A stretch of DNA of 39,830 nt from NCBI RefSeq assembly GCF_018860345.1, contig NZ_JAHKPJ010000023.1, positions 1 to 39,830 on the forward strand, in the 5' to 3' direction. Shown in pieces: positions 15,914-23,942 of this stretch. The notes below the pieces were generated by a model, which ran no database searches, was not told where the DNA came from, and saw nothing but the letters and a program-made list of their open reading frames with translations. Origin of the DNA: Psychrosphaera sp. F3M07. Its GTDB lineage: Bacteria > Pseudomonadota > Gammaproteobacteria > Enterobacterales > Alteromonadaceae. The position numbers and the translations under genes are program-made. Positions within the stretch are counted from its first letter, which is position 1. The number at the start of each line of letters is the position of its first letter.

Positions 15914-15952
15914 AATGGCTTTAACAATTAGCTACAATTGATTAAAGCCATT
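15914..15952 (+). terminator. Long hairpin after the polyproline gene, without a T tract
   Basis: AATGGCTTTAA (15914-15924) pairs with TTAAAGCCATT (15942-15952), and inside it CAATT (25-29) pairs with AATTG (36-40) around loop AGCTAC, with one bulged A. This 16-bp stem follows the operon end by 27 bases. No uridine run follows, so it may stabilise the 3' end or act as a weak terminator. Confidence 0.45.
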
Positions 15953-16047
15953 GAATCTCGCAGTATTCTATGCCACCTTACCTTTAACTCGATATATATC
16001 TAAACAAGATTATGCCTTTGTTTAGATCAAACTATAAAAGGTTATCA

Positions 16048-16509
16048 ATGCCTAATACACGTTTTCTCGAACAGTTATCGACACTATTACATTCAGTTAG
16101 AAAAGAATTAAATATGGAAACGGCCATTGTTAGTTATATAAACGGTGAAAGTTATACATTAGTCATGGTCGACAGCGAAATGAAAGGTGTGTTTGAAGCT
16201 GGAATGGTTTTCCCTCTGGACGACACCTATTGCAGGGATGTGTATAAACTGAATCAAGTGATGCGTTACAACCATGTTGGTATTATGGATAATATGTCGC
16301 AACACCCAGTATATCTGTCTGTTAAGTTAGAAAGTTACATTGCCGCACCAATTCATGACACTAATGGCGATGTGATCGGAACCGTTAATTTCACGTCTTT
16401 GTTTGCTCAGGTGGATAGTTTTAATGAAGATAAAGTAACATTAGTTACCAACTTAGCGGATTACATTGAGCAAAACATTAACCAATACAAATCGTTAGTA
16501 ATGAAATAG
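16048..16509 (+). CDS. GAF-domain protein
   Basis: 153 residues from ATG 16048, chosen because AAAAGG sits 7 bases before it; an upstream in-frame ATG at 16012 would add 12 residues without a ribosome site. Nearly the whole protein is one GAF fold: ETAIVSYINGESYTLVMVDSEM, the YCRDVY block, then ESYIAAPIHDTNGDVIGTVNF. It has no output domain, so it may bind a small ligand or act in trans. It is followed by a convergent TetR gene. The ligand is unknown. Confidence 0.82.
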   Translation: MPNTRFLEQLSTLLHSVRKELNMETAIVSYINGESYTLVMVDSEMKGVFEAGMVFPLDDTYCRDVYKLNQVMRYNHVGIMDNMSQHPVYLSVKLESYIAAPIHDTNGDVIGTVNFTSLFAQVDSFNEDKVTLVTNLADYIEQNINQYKSLVMK

Positions 16510-16538
16510 TGATAATTTCATATTACGAGCTGTCTTAT

Positions 16539-17150
16539 TTAGGCTTGGTAATAACTTAAAAACATACCTACCGTCATATCAACTAATTCTGTTTTTTCAT
16601 TAGCAGTTAAAGGCTCTTGCTGACGTAATAGCTGAGGCCAAAAAGCGCGAGATTTCAATAATCCTTTAATTTGGTCATGAGCAAAATTCACATCTAACGT
16701 TTTTAACTTTCCGTCTGCCATGGCTAATTTCAACCAACGTTGCAGTGCGGTTTCTTGTTCAAACATTTTTGCCATTTGATGTTGCAGTGTGTCAGGTGCG
16801 AATAAAAAGTGCGCCATCGCGACTCTAACCAATTCCATCATCGCACTATCACACATTAGCTCAACTTCATTTGCCACTAACGCAGTTAATTGCGATTTTA
16901 TATCTTTGTTTGCATCGTATAATGCATCATAAACAACCGTTCGTTTTTCCCACTCGCTGGTAATGATTTCAGCAACTAATACTTCTTTGCTTTCAAAATG
17001 ATTATAAACGGTTCGTTTAGAGACTTGCGCTAATTCCGCAATTTTGTCCATGCTAGAATCGGCAACACCATATTGTTGAAATGCAGCTAAGGCGCCCGTA
17101 ATAATAGCTTCACGTTTAATCACACTTCTTGTCTTTTTTTGTTCTGCCAT
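16539..17150 (-). CDS. TetR/AcrR-family transcriptional repressor
   Basis: 203 residues. The N-terminal helix-turn-helix (about 12-58) includes SMDKIAELAQVSKRTVYNHF and KEVLVAEII, typical of TetR. The C-terminal ligand-binding domain is helical, with a segment (KGLLKSRAFWPQLL) seen in AcrR-like C-terminal domains. It is divergent from the lipoprotein metallo-beta-lactamase gene, and the 106-base gap holds a near-perfect 21-bp palindrome (17218-17238). It therefore probably represses that gene and perhaps itself. The ligand is unknown. Confidence 0.9.
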   Translation of the reverse strand: MAEQKKTRSVIKREAIITGALAAFQQYGVADSSMDKIAELAQVSKRTVYNHFESKEVLVAEIITSEWEKRTVVYDALYDANKDIKSQLTALVANEVELMCDSAMMELVRVAMAHFLFAPDTLQHQMAKMFEQETALQRWLKLAMADGKLKTLDVNFAHDQIKGLLKSRAFWPQLLRQQEPLTANEKTELVDMTVGMFLSYYQA

Positions 17151-17217
17151 GACTTAGTCTCAATATACCTGAGCAAACATTTTTACACTTGTTAGTTTAC
17201 TTTTCAATTTTTTAATT

Positions 17218-17238
17218 TAAACTGCACTGTGTAGTTTA
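17218..17238. promoter_or_regulatory. Near-perfect 21-bp palindrome, candidate TetR operator
   Basis: Arms TAAACT and AGTTTA flank GCACTGTGT; only one symmetric base pair breaks the dyad. It ends 18 bases before ATG 17257. A second TAGTTTACTTT copy at 17193 repeats the right half-site found at 17232. Position between the TetR gene and its divergent neighbour makes this the obvious operator. Confidence 0.55.
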
Positions 17239-17256
17239 CTTTAGTGGTTAACAATA

Positions 17257-18303
17257 ATGTTTAAATTTTCAATTCTTATAGGGTTAATACTTATGGCTTC
17301 TGGTTGCGCAAAGGCGTTTGACAGTAATGAGCAAACTCAAAAATTCACTAACTCTGAAATAAACTATAAAACCAGTGCCAGTGACTTTTATCAAATGATC
17401 AAAGCTTTTTGGAATGACGATCGTACTCAAGCAACGCCAAACTTTGATATTCCGGTATTACCTTTAACGGCTGACCAACTCAATCAAGATCAGTCCGATA
17501 CGGTTTTCAGACTTGGTCACTCCACCATATTAGTACGTATCGATCAGGATTTAATATTATTTGACCCTGTTTTCAGTGATCGTGCATCACCTGTGCAATG
17601 GATGGGGCCAAAACGATTTCATCAACCGCCAATTTCTATTGAGCAACTGCCTAAAATAAAAGCGGTGATCATTAGCCATGACCACTATGATCATTTAGAT
17701 AAACAAGCAATATCGGCATTAAATGACAAAGTTGAGTATTTCATAACCCCCTTAAAAGTTGGCCAACACTTGCGTGACTGGGGTGTACCGGAAAACAAAA
17801 TTACTGAGCTAGATTGGTGGCAATCAACTCAAATTGAAACCTTAACTATTACCGCAACACCGTCACAGCATTTTTCGGGCAGAGGTCTGTTCGACAAAGA
17901 TGAAACGTTATGGGCCAGTTGGGCGATAAAAGGTTGGGAGTCAAACATCTATTTTAGTGGTGATTCTGGATATTTTAATGGCTTTAAAGAAATTGGAGAT
18001 CGTTTAGGTCCATTTGATTTAACCTTTATTGAAACTGGCGCTTATAACAAGCTGTGGCCAGAAATTCATATGTTTCCAGAACAAAGCTTACAAGCTCACA
18101 TAGATTTAAAAGGTAAAGCGATGATGCCAATCCATAACGGTACATTCGACTTATCTCTGCATAACTGGTTTGAACCTTTACAACGGATCACTGACCTTGC
18201 CGCTGACCAAGGTGTAAACTTGTTAACCCCAATGTTTGGTGAAGCTGTAAAAGTACAAACTCCTGAAAAAACAACACAATGGTGGCTTAATCCTCAAGAT
18301 TAA
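17257..18303 (+). CDS. Lipoprotein metallo-beta-lactamase-fold hydrolase (RomA/NAPE-PLD-like)
   Basis: 348 residues with lipobox ASGC (C17). The metallo-beta-lactamase fold is complete: HDHYDH at 141-146, H205 in SQHFSGRG, D236 in SGDSG and H293 in PIHNGTFDLSLH. SQHFSGRGLFDKDETLWASW is characteristic of the RomA/UlaG/NAPE-PLD branch. A phosphodiesterase or lipid/lactone hydrolase role at the cell envelope fits; the substrate is unknown. It is controlled, by inference, by the divergent TetR. Its stop overlaps that of the convergent next gene by three bases. Confidence 0.88.
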   Translation: MFKFSILIGLILMASGCAKAFDSNEQTQKFTNSEINYKTSASDFYQMIKAFWNDDRTQATPNFDIPVLPLTADQLNQDQSDTVFRLGHSTILVRIDQDLILFDPVFSDRASPVQWMGPKRFHQPPISIEQLPKIKAVIISHDHYDHLDKQAISALNDKVEYFITPLKVGQHLRDWGVPENKITELDWWQSTQIETLTITATPSQHFSGRGLFDKDETLWASWAIKGWESNIYFSGDSGYFNGFKEIGDRLGPFDLTFIETGAYNKLWPEIHMFPEQSLQAHIDLKGKAMMPIHNGTFDLSLHNWFEPLQRITDLAADQGVNLLTPMFGEAVKVQTPEKTTQWWLNPQD

Positions 18304-18974
18304 TACAAAGCGACATTGGCATATTTACTAGCTAATGAATTATCGGCTTGTTTTGTATTTAATTGTTCAATCACAGTGAGCGTTTTTATAACGCTAGCCA
18401 TGGTTAACTTATCATCTTCAGACATACTGGAAAACTGGTCAGAATCATAAGCCTGCGTTAGTACTTGCTTACTTTGAGCAATAACCTGGCTTAAATGTGT
18501 GTTATTTTCTTCCATGTTAACTTTGGTAATGATACCTCTAGATTGGTCTAGCGCAGCTTGTAATTCAGACAAACTCACCTCACCAAATGTATGATCAGCC
18601 CCCAATCCATTTAAGTTAGCTTTGAGGTCGTCGATATACTGCACAACGCTTTCAGTGGCCGTTGGTTCCGACTCACTTTCTTGACCACCACCAAGCGCAC
18701 TATATTGTGTAGCGCTGATCAAACCATATTCATAAACGCGTTCAACTAATTGCCCTATATCTAACGAATCTATAGGTTTGCCATTAAAAAATTCGTTGGC
18801 AATCGCACTCAACTTCTGTGCTCTCGTTGATAGAGAAATCGTATCACTGCTGCTAGCATCGGTTTGAACATCGGTTGATAAAGTTTCGCTGTCATTATCA
18901 GTAGCCTCTGTTGAAGCAACATTACTGTAACTTGGATCGACCAACGTTGTGGTGGTATTTATATTACTGATCAT
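18300..18974 (-). CDS. Ser/Thr-rich acidic protein of unknown function
   Basis: 224 residues from ATG 18974. A TTG at 19016 with AGGA upstream would add 14 residues, and the start is unsettled. The N-terminus (about 15-60) is a low-complexity Ser/Thr/Asp/Glu stretch, followed by helical segments such as AQKLSAIANEFFNGKPIDSLD and a C-terminal SEDDKLTMASVIKTLTVIEQ. There is no signal peptide, membrane helix or cysteine. I do not recognise the family. It faintly resembles the polyproline protein at 15419 in its polar MI(S/N)-type start and EDK-containing helical tail. It is convergent with the hydrolase gene. Confidence 0.65.
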   Translation of the reverse strand: MISNINTTTTLVDPSYSNVASTEATDNDSETLSTDVQTDASSSDTISLSTRAQKLSAIANEFFNGKPIDSLDIGQLVERVYEYGLISATQYSALGGGQESESEPTATESVVQYIDDLKANLNGLGADHTFGEVSLSELQAALDQSRGIITKVNMEENNTHLSQVIAQSKQVLTQAYDSDQFSSMSEDDKLTMASVIKTLTVIEQLNTKQADNSLASKYANVALY

Positions 18975-19081
18975 AATTGTGTTAACTGAAAAAATTAGCT
19001 TGCTTTTACTAAGCAAGAACCAGTCCTGTTCTAAAACAATATTGAATATAACCTCATATCAAAATCAAATTTTGCTAATAG

Positions 19082-20017
19082 TCATCTTACAGAGTGTGAA
19101 TCGATAAACTCGTGAGCAACCAAGTGTTGTAAAATCACCGCACATTTCTGCTTGAGCATATCTCTTAAAAGCCGAATAGCCGGTGTAATAGATTGCCGAC
19201 TTGGACAAACCAACCAAAGCTCACTGGTTCTTGGTTGGTAGTTTGGCATCACACTGATTATTCTTTTTTCAAGTAAATCATCAGCAACATCTAAACACGA
19301 CTTTACCGCGAGCCCATGACCTGCCACACACCAACGTCTAACTAAGTCACCGTCATTAGATGCACGATTACCTGACATTTTGATTTTGTGTTCTTGCCCA
19401 TTTGAAGTAAATGTCCAAACATCATTGATCACATCGTGTAATTGATAAAACAAGCCGTTATGGCTGACTAACTCTTGTGGATGTACAGGCGTTCCATGTT
19501 GTGTTAAATACTCGGATGTTGCACATAAAACGCCTGGCACGTTACAAATTTTAAAACCATATAAATTTGATTCTGAAGGCGAGCCATAACGAAGCGCAAC
19601 ATCAACGGCATCTCGATAAAAATCAATATTACTGTCGCTTATGTTCAGTTTTAATTTGACCTTAGGGTGTTCATGCACAAACTCATCAAGCCAAGGCGCA
19701 ACAACGTTACGTCCTAAATCTGAGGACAAGGCAATACGCAGTTCTCCTTCAACACTGCCTTGTTCATCTTGCATATTTTGTTTTGCTTGCTCTAACGTCA
19801 ACAATGCTTGTTGGCATTCGGGAATATATCGTTCACCGGCACTCGATAACCTTAACTGTCGGGTGGTACGAATAAACAATTGCATACCTAAGGCCGCTTC
19901 AACCCGTTTGATGGCGGCACTTGCAGTTGCCACTCTCATGTCTAAACTCACGGCCGCTGCTGTGATGCTTCTAAATTCAGCCACTTTTACGATGATTTGT
20001 AGGTCTTCTAATAACAT
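19082..20017 (-). CDS. LysR-family transcriptional regulator
   Basis: 311 residues from ATG 20017; a TTG three codons upstream is also possible. The N-terminal winged helix (about 2-60: EFRSITAAAVSLDMRVATAS, then AIKRVEAALGMQLFIRTTR) and the effector domain (from about 85) are intact. It is divergent from a quinone-oxidoreductase-like gene with a YgiN-like gene behind it, the usual arrangement for LysR control of an electrophile or quinone response. A 19-bp near-palindrome at 20037-20055 lies in the shared promoter region. Confidence 0.92.
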   Translation of the reverse strand: MLLEDLQIIVKVAEFRSITAAAVSLDMRVATASAAIKRVEAALGMQLFIRTTRQLRLSSAGERYIPECQQALLTLEQAKQNMQDEQGSVEGELRIALSSDLGRNVVAPWLDEFVHEHPKVKLKLNISDSNIDFYRDAVDVALRYGSPSESNLYGFKICNVPGVLCATSEYLTQHGTPVHPQELVSHNGLFYQLHDVINDVWTFTSNGQEHKIKMSGNRASNDGDLVRRWCVAGHGLAVKSCLDVADDLLEKRIISVMPNYQPRTSELWLVCPSRQSITPAIRLLRDMLKQKCAVILQHLVAHEFIDSHSVR

Positions 20018-20036
20018 GATTGTCAAAAAATATTTG

Positions 20037-20055
20037 ATAATGATTCAATTATTAT
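20037..20055. promoter_or_regulatory. 19-bp near-palindrome in the LysR/oxidoreductase promoter region
   Basis: ATAATGATT, centre C, AATTATTAT: eight of nine pairs match. It lies 20 bases before the LysR start, in the interval shared with the divergent oxidoreductase. It fits the T-N11-A style of LysR sites, but the region is AT-rich, so chance is possible. Confidence 0.4.
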
Positions 20056-20181
20056 GCTGTTTATCTTTATTAAAGCAACCCCTAGAATGACCCACATCAA
20101 CAATACGAAGAATTAATAAACCTAATCATCAGCTCAGATTAATTAACAATGAGTTTGAACTATTAAATAAAGAGAAAAATT

Positions 20182-21210
20182 ATGAAAGCCATTGCCTATA
20201 AAAAATCATTACCAATCGATCAAGCCGAGTCGCTCATCGATATTGAATTACCACAACCAATCGCTACAGGTCGTGACATATTAGTAAAAGTGAATGCCAT
20301 CGCGGTAAATCCGGTTGACTATAAAGTGCGTATTAACATGCCACCAGCTGAGGGCGAATCTAAAGTTTTAGGATGGGATGCTGTTGGTGAAGTGGTTGCT
20401 GCAGGTGAGTCAGTACAAAACTTCAAACCAGGTGATATTGTATATTACGCAGGTGATTTTACCCGCCAAGGTAGTAACGCTGAATTCCAACTCGTCGACG
20501 AACGTATTGTTGGCTTTAAGCCAAACAGTGTTAGCGACGCAGAAGCGGCTGCATTGCCATTAACTACAATTACCGCTTACGAATTATTGTTTGAACATTT
20601 AAATATCAAACAACAAAAAGCCGGAGCAACTGAAAAATCTAACGAAGTATTATTAGTCGTTGGCGCTGCAGGTGGGGTTGGTTCTATTTTAGTTCAATTA
20701 GCCAAAGTGATTACGGGGGCAACTATTATTGCTACGGCTTCAAGAACTAGCTCTAAAGAATGGGTGACAAACTTAGGTGCTGATCATGTTGTTGACCACA
20801 CTCAACCATTGCAACCTCAAATTGAAGCATTAAATATTGGGCAAGTGACTCATATTGCTAGCTTAAATGGCACCGAAACTTACTATGATAGTTATATTGA
20901 GCTGTCAGCCCCATTTGGCAAAATAGCTATGATTGACGATCCAGAAAATAGCTTAGATGTTATGAAATTGAAACTAAAGAGCTTGTCTTTGCATATTGAG
21001 TTTATGTTTGCTCGTTCTATGTTTAACGCTAGTGATATTGACGAACAAGGTAAACTACTAAACCAAGTGGCACAGTTAATTGATTCTGGCTTTATTAAAA
21101 CGACTATTGCTAAAGACTTAGGAACGATTAATGCGGCAAACTTGAAGTTAGCGCATAAAGAACTTGAAACAGGTAAGTCGATTGGCAAAATCGTATTACA
21201 AGGTTTCTAA
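20182..21210 (+). CDS. Zinc-independent MDR-family quinone oxidoreductase/alcohol dehydrogenase-like enzyme
   Basis: 342 residues of the medium-chain dehydrogenase/reductase family, closest in appearance to TIGR02817 'zinc-binding alcohol dehydrogenase family' proteins. The start MKAIAYKKSLPID and the block NAIAVNPVDYKVR are typical; the catalytic zinc cysteine is replaced there by N43. The NADPH-binding Rossmann motif is GAAGGVGS at 161-168. It probably reduces quinones or reactive carbonyls in the cytoplasm. A YgiN-like gene follows 37 bases later and a LysR gene is divergent, consistent with an inducible detoxification operon. Confidence 0.9.
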   Translation: MKAIAYKKSLPIDQAESLIDIELPQPIATGRDILVKVNAIAVNPVDYKVRINMPPAEGESKVLGWDAVGEVVAAGESVQNFKPGDIVYYAGDFTRQGSNAEFQLVDERIVGFKPNSVSDAEAAALPLTTITAYELLFEHLNIKQQKAGATEKSNEVLLVVGAAGGVGSILVQLAKVITGATIIATASRTSSKEWVTNLGADHVVDHTQPLQPQIEALNIGQVTHIASLNGTETYYDSYIELSAPFGKIAMIDDPENSLDVMKLKLKSLSLHIEFMFARSMFNASDIDEQGKLLNQVAQLIDSGFIKTTIAKDLGTINAANLKLAHKELETGKSIGKIVLQGF

Positions 21211-21247
21211 CAATTTCTAAACTAACTGCATAAGAAAAGGTATTACT

Positions 21248-21538
21248 ATGTCTAAACTTACAATTGTTGCAAATATTACTGCGAAAGCAGGTAAAGAAAC
21301 TTTGGTGAAAAATGAGTTAATAAAGCTGATTGCTATCACTCGCAAAGAGCCGGGTTGTATTAATTACGACTTACATCAGGACAATCAAAATCCTGCCCAC
21401 TTTATGTTTTACGAAAACTGGGAAAGTCGTGAATTATGGCAAACTCATATGAACAATAAACATTTAGCGGAATATGTAGCGGCAACTGAAGACGCGGTTG
21501 ACGCCTTTGTGCTTAATGAAATGACGATGATTGGCTAA
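21248..21538 (+). CDS. YgiN-like antibiotic biosynthesis monooxygenase-domain protein
   Basis: 96 residues forming one ABM (dimeric alpha/beta barrel) domain: LTIVANITAKAGKETLVK, then GCINYDLHQDNQNPAHFMFYENW and the conserved helix HMNNKHLAEYV. This is the size and layout of YgiN-type quinol monooxygenases. AAAGG precedes ATG 21248. Together with the upstream oxidoreductase it may cycle quinones. A 10-bp inverted repeat lies 65 bases beyond the stop. Confidence 0.9.
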   Translation: MSKLTIVANITAKAGKETLVKNELIKLIAITRKEPGCINYDLHQDNQNPAHFMFYENWESRELWQTHMNNKHLAEYVAATEDAVDAFVLNEMTMIG

Positions 21539-21602
21539 AATTAAACTCGTTTGTTTTTAACAGCCCACTTTATCTTCCCCCCTTGTAACAAAACCATCAT
21601 GA

Positions 21603-21631
21603 AACTAGGCTAGAATATTTTTAGCCTAGTT
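21603..21631 (+). terminator. 10-bp hairpin downstream of the YgiN-like gene
   Basis: AACTAGGCTA (21603-21612) pairs perfectly with TAGCCTAGTT (21622-21631) across a 9-base loop. The sequence after it is only weakly T-rich (CTTCC), so this is a possible but not canonical terminator for the oxidoreductase operon. Confidence 0.45.
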
Positions 21632-21676
21632 CTTCCTGCCATATATTAAACTTTTTTTACCCACTTCATTTTTCTA

Positions 21677-21704
21677 TTGACCAATTGGTCAAGAAAGATA
21701 TTAT
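21677..21704 (+). promoter_or_regulatory. Promoter with perfect TTGACCAATTGGTCAA operator over the -35 box
   Basis: TTGACCAATTGGTCAA (21677-21692) is a perfect 16-bp palindrome. Its TTGACC serves as a -35 box with a 16-base spacer to TATTAT (21699-21704). The palindrome fits the RutR/TetR-type consensus TTGACCAnnTGGTCAA. It would control the nuclease gene starting at 21816. Confidence 0.55.
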
Positions 21705-21725
21705 TAGCCGCAATATACCAATGGG

Positions 21726-21753
21726 CATTATCTAACTTAATTCTTAGATAATG
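21726..21753. repeat. 10-bp inverted repeat in the nuclease-gene leader
   Basis: CATTATCTAA (21726-21735) and TTAGATAATG (21744-21753) flank an 8-base spacer. It lies just after an ATACCAA word that recurs in other intergenic regions here. It may be a remnant of a dispersed intergenic repeat or a leader hairpin. Confidence 0.5.
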
Positions 21754-21815
21754 TGTAAATTGCCAATTATTGGCGCATTAAATCGTAGTAATCTCTCTGA
21801 GATAAGTGAGCAAAA

Positions 21816-22733
21816 ATGACACGTCTAGCTGTAATCACGTTAACTCTATTATTAAATTTATTTAGTATTCATCATGCATCAGCCGATTCAACGTCAGAGA
21901 CCATTAAAGTGGCATCATGGAATATTGCCTGGTTAGGTTCACACGAGTACAACGAACGAAAAGAAAGCGATTATAAAAAACTGGCCGCTTATGCCAAAGC
22001 CCTCAACGCAGATGTCATTGCATTACAAGAAGTAGAAAATGGTGAATGGGCTAAAAAAGTGTTTGGCAATGATTACGACTTTTATTTTACCACTCGCGAC
22101 TGGGTGCAACGTGTTGGTGTAGCAGTAAAAAAATCTTCAGGGCTAACGGTTGTTGCTCAAGAATATAAAGCGCTTGATGTCGCCCGTGTTCGAAACGGCA
22201 TGGAGCTGACACTTTCAAGAAATGGTAAAGAACTTACACTATTAGCTGTTCATTTAAAGTCAGGTTGTTTTGCTAATCCATTAGATAGTAAAACCGTTGG
22301 CGCTATGCCAAGCACGTCTGATAAAGAAATTCACAGAAAAGAAGCTTGTACCATTTTAAGTCAACAAATAAAGCCATTGGAACAATGGATTGATAACCAA
22401 GCAAAAGACAATAAAGCGTATATGGTTTTAGGTGATTTTAATCGTCGTTTTTCTCAAGACATTGCTTTTAATCACTCCGAAGAACAAGGTTTATGGCAAG
22501 CCATAGACGACGAAGGTCAAGAGAAGTTATGGACTCCAACAGCAACAGCAGACTCAAAATGCTGGGGTGGATATTACAAAGATTACATAGACCATATCGT
22601 TTTTAGTCCAAACGCTAAAAAATTATACGTAGACAACTCTTTTGATCAATTAGTGTTTACTGAAACTTATACAAGAGAGCTTTCTAGAAATTTAACTGAT
22701 CATTGCCCAATTTCAGTACAGCTGAAGTTGTAA
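21816..22733 (+). CDS. Secreted endonuclease/exonuclease/phosphatase-family protein
   Basis: 305 residues with a signal peptide (about 1-23, ending HHASA). The EEP (DNase I-like) fold has its catalytic residues: N36 in SWNIAW, E72 in LQEVE, H146 in VHLKSGC, D207 and N209 in GDFNRR, D259-H260, and D295-H296 in TDHCPISV. Four cysteines (C151, C178, C249, C297) could form two disulphides, as expected for an exported enzyme. The substrate could be DNA or a phosphoester lipid; sequence does not decide. A palindromic operator overlaps its promoter. Confidence 0.88.
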   Translation: MTRLAVITLTLLLNLFSIHHASADSTSETIKVASWNIAWLGSHEYNERKESDYKKLAAYAKALNADVIALQEVENGEWAKKVFGNDYDFYFTTRDWVQRVGVAVKKSSGLTVVAQEYKALDVARVRNGMELTLSRNGKELTLLAVHLKSGCFANPLDSKTVGAMPSTSDKEIHRKEACTILSQQIKPLEQWIDNQAKDNKAYMVLGDFNRRFSQDIAFNHSEEQGLWQAIDDEGQEKLWTPTATADSKCWGGYYKDYIDHIVFSPNAKKLYVDNSFDQLVFTETYTRELSRNLTDHCPISVQLKL

Positions 22734-22780
22734 ATGTTCATCTAAATACATGGCACCATATTCAACAATTAAGGAATGTT

Positions 22781-22951
22781 ATGGCCGAAATATTAACAGC
22801 ACTAGCAATTGGTGTTTTAGTGGGACTTATTTTCTCATTTTTTAAATTGCCATTACCGGCGCCACCTGTACTGTCAGGGATCGTTGGTATATTTGGTATT
22901 TATCTAGGCGGAGTTGGGTACCAATGGATAACAGAACGTTTTTTTAGTTAA
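22781..22951 (+). CDS. XapX-domain small membrane protein
   Basis: 56 residues starting at ATG 22781 with AAGGA 6 bases before. The frame is open upstream into the nuclease gene, but that part has no ribosome site. Two hydrophobic helices flank LPLPAPPVLSGIVGIFGIYLG, the XapX signature. The function of XapX proteins is unknown. It lies 47 bases after the nuclease gene and may share its transcript. Confidence 0.85.
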   Translation: MAEILTALAIGVLVGLIFSFFKLPLPAPPVLSGIVGIFGIYLGGVGYQWITERFFS

Positions 22952-23137
22952 AAACTTATGGATCCATTTTCTAAAACTAATAAGTTTGTTTATAGTAATA
23001 CAAAGATAAACAATCATTTTAATCACTTATAATTTTATATTAAATTGTCAGTAAAACACCCTTGATAGCAGAACTGAGTCCCTCAGTCTGGCTTGAAACT
23101 TACTGAGTTATACTTCTTAACAAAAAGGTTAACTCTT

Positions 23138-23842
23138 ATGTCAACAGCACACATTGAAGCCCAAATGGGCGATTTCGCCGAAACAGTATTAATGCCAGGC
23201 GACCCTCTTAGAGCAAAATTCATTGCCGATAATTTTTTAGATAATGCCAAATGCGTAACACGTGTCCGTAATATGTTTGGTTACACTGGTACTTATAAAG
23301 GTAAAGCTATTTCTGTAATGGGTTCTGGTATGGGCATCCCTAGCGTTTCTATCTATGCCACTGAACTGTATAAAGATTATGGCGTGAAAGAGATCATTCG
23401 TATTGGTTCATGCGGCGCGGTACGTGACGATATTCATGTACGTGACATTGTTATAGGCATGGCAGCAAGTACAGATTCTAATGTCAATCGTCAACGTTTA
23501 AACAATGTTGATTTTGCCGCTTGTGCAGACTTTTCTTTATTGAAAAAAGTAGTAGATACCGCTGACCGATTAAAAACAAATGTACATGTGGGTAATATTT
23601 TCACTGCTGATCTGTTTTATACCCCAAATCCAGAAATGTTTGCCAAGATGGAAAAATATGGAATTCTAGCGGTAGAAATGGAAGCGGCAGGCCTTTATGG
23701 TGTAGCGGCTGAATATGGTAAAAAAGCATTAACGGTATTAACGGTTAGTGATCATATTAAAACCGGTGAAGTCACCACTGCCGATGAACGTGAAAATACA
23801 TTTAAAGAAATGATGGAATTAACGTTAGAAAGTATTTTGTAA
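23138..23842 (+). CDS. deoD: Purine nucleoside phosphorylase, DeoD type
   Basis: 234 residues, near the E. coli length of 239. Start at ATG 23138 ([18 protein letters not shown]) with AAAAAGG upstream; an in-frame ATG at 23093 lacks support. Conserved blocks are [25 protein letters not shown], the nucleoside-binding [12 protein letters not shown] and TVSDH with the catalytic aspartate. The enzyme cleaves purine (deoxy)ribonucleosides with phosphate in the salvage pathway. It stands alone here, without deoABC, and ends at a strong terminator. Confidence 0.97.
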   Translation: MSTAHIEAQMGDFAETVLMPGDPLRAKFIADNFLDNAKCVTRVRNMFGYTGTYKGKAISVMGSGMGIPSVSIYATELYKDYGVKEIIRIGSCGAVRDDIHVRDIVIGMAASTDSNVNRQRLNNVDFAACADFSLLKKVVDTADRLKTNVHVGNIFTADLFYTPNPEMFAKMEKYGILAVEMEAAGLYGVAAEYGKKALTVLTVSDHIKTGEVTTADERENTFKEMMELTLESIL

Positions 23843-23854
23843 TTTAAATAACTT

Positions 23855-23890
23855 AGCCTTAAACATGACAACATGTTTAAGGCTTTTTTA
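23855..23890 (+). terminator. Intrinsic terminator of deoD
   Basis: AGCCTTAAACATG (23855-23867), loop ACAA, CATGTTTAAGGCT (23872-23884), then a T run: a 13-bp perfect stem 12 bases after the deoD stop. No T tract follows on the other strand, so it acts on the plus strand. Confidence 0.92.
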
Positions 23891-23942
23891 TCACATATCG
23901 AATAATACCAACTTCATTAAGTATTTAGTCACTCAACAAACG

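Noticed and set aside
22952-22987. AAACTTAT/ATAAGTTT dyad after the XapX gene as a terminator
   Set aside because: AT-only-type weak stem with a 20-base loop and no T tract.
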